Shown here piece after piece: positions 63,683-64,000 of a stretch of 64,000 bases of DNA. The stretch's first letter is position 1. The number at the start of each line of letters is the position of its first letter. Source of the stretch: Methylophaga thalassica (GTDB lineage: Bacteria > Pseudomonadota > Gammaproteobacteria > Nitrosococcales > Methylophagaceae); assembly GCF_030159795.1 (NCBI RefSeq), contig NZ_BSND01000003.1, positions 868,001 to 932,000 on the forward strand, read 5' to 3'. The notes under the pieces were generated by a model. That model ran no database searches, was not told where the DNA came from, and saw only the letters and a program-made list of their open reading frames with translations. Position numbers and translations under genes: made by a program.

Positions 63683-64000
63683 ATGGCGATGAATACTGGC
63701 GGTGATGACAATATGATGAGTGAAATCAATGTGACGCCCTTAGTGGACGTGATGTTGGTGTTGCTGACTGTTTTTATCGTCACAGCCCCTTTATTGATGA
63801 ACTCGGTGCCGGTTAATCTACCCAAAGCGAGCTCTGACTTAACCCTGACTCAGCCTGAGTCGATCAATATCAGCATAACAGCCGACGGCACTATGTATTT
63901 TAGTGATGATCCGGTCAGTCCGGAACAATTGGATGTCGCTCTGAATGAAGCCGCACAAAACGTGGATACCAGCGTTGAGATTTTTGCTGATGAAAAAGCA
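63683..64000 (+). CDS. exbD: ExbD/TolR-family protein, 3' end cut by window edge
   Basis: The frame runs open to the last base. The first 106 codons encode an N-terminal cytoplasmic tail (MSEINVTPLVDVMLVLL), one transmembrane segment with the essential Asp in PLVDVM, and the start of the periplasmic domain. AGAGGAAG lies upstream of the ATG. It follows exbB by 72 bp. The C-terminus and any tonB gene lie beyond the window. Confidence 0.92.
   Translation, partial: MAMNTGGDDNMMSEINVTPLVDVMLVLLTVFIVTAPLLMNSVPVNLPKASSDLTLTQPESINISITADGTMYFSDDPVSPEQLDVALNEAAQNVDTSVEIFADEKA

Noticed and set aside
1-64000. Prophage, insertion sequence or integrated island boundaries
   Set aside because: No transposase, integrase, terminal repeats or duplicated tRNA end were found; the only tRNA (36356-36431) has no visible direct repeat or integrase beside it.

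Overview
The window looks like the chromosome of a marine methylotrophic gammaproteobacterium, most probably Methylophaga or a close relative. This is inferred from gene content and moderate GC: a formaldehyde-activating-enzyme paralogue beside an Ahr-type aldehyde reductase, and a PQQ-dehydrogenase-associated pair (SoxH-like zinc hydrolase plus SoxYZ-like carrier) under a TetR regulator. No phage genes, insertion sequences or CRISPR arrays are visible.

Positions 1-38,440 hold short operons of mixed housekeeping and accessory function. They include a response regulator cut by the left edge, two zinc alcohol dehydrogenases, an RMD1/DUF155 protein, a chemoreceptor, the Fae paralogue, a catalase-like peroxidase and a PAS-PAS-GGDEF cyclase (3-9,131). 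A czcICBA-like metal efflux operon follows (11,247-16,993). Next come a flavodoxin behind a Fur-like box (18,323) and a LysR regulator divergent from a NodT/FUSC/DUF1656/HlyD efflux operon (18,876-24,642). After that lie cardiolipin synthase, a GAF hybrid histidine kinase, the TetR/DUF4242/SoxH-like/SoxYZ-like block (29,281-31,987), an EIIC-EAL fusion, YpfJ, a NERD protein, tRNA-Val(UAC), ZntB and a dienelactone hydrolase.

Positions 38,866-64,000 form one co-directional block and are the most interesting part. In order they encode two tandem FecI/FecR pairs, a very large STN-containing TonB-dependent receptor, an unrecognised Sec-exported protein, and an RTX protein without a Sec signal. A compact T2SS/type IV pilus-like machine follows (G, F, E, PilM/N/O/P-like proteins, a TPR-secretin and three more pseudopilins). 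Then come a complete type I secretion system (ABC, membrane fusion protein, TolC-like) and ExbB/ExbD, with ExbD cut by the right edge. The layout parallels haemophore (Has) systems: sigma, anti-sigma, receptor, secreted protein, T1SS, Ton energiser. It differs in having a second secretion machine and a second candidate cargo. I infer a cell-surface acquisition or signalling system in which the Sec-exported protein leaves by the T2SS-like route and the RTX protein by T1SS, both serving the receptor. The ligand is unknown.

Two sequence details in this block deserve attention. A run of ten G lies in the receptor gene (44,898-44,907) and could make it phase-variable. An in-frame TAA lies inside the PilN-like gene (53,807-53,809); its reading frame otherwise continues to a TGATG overlap with the next gene. 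Several strong dyads and terminators punctuate the block and suggest graded expression.
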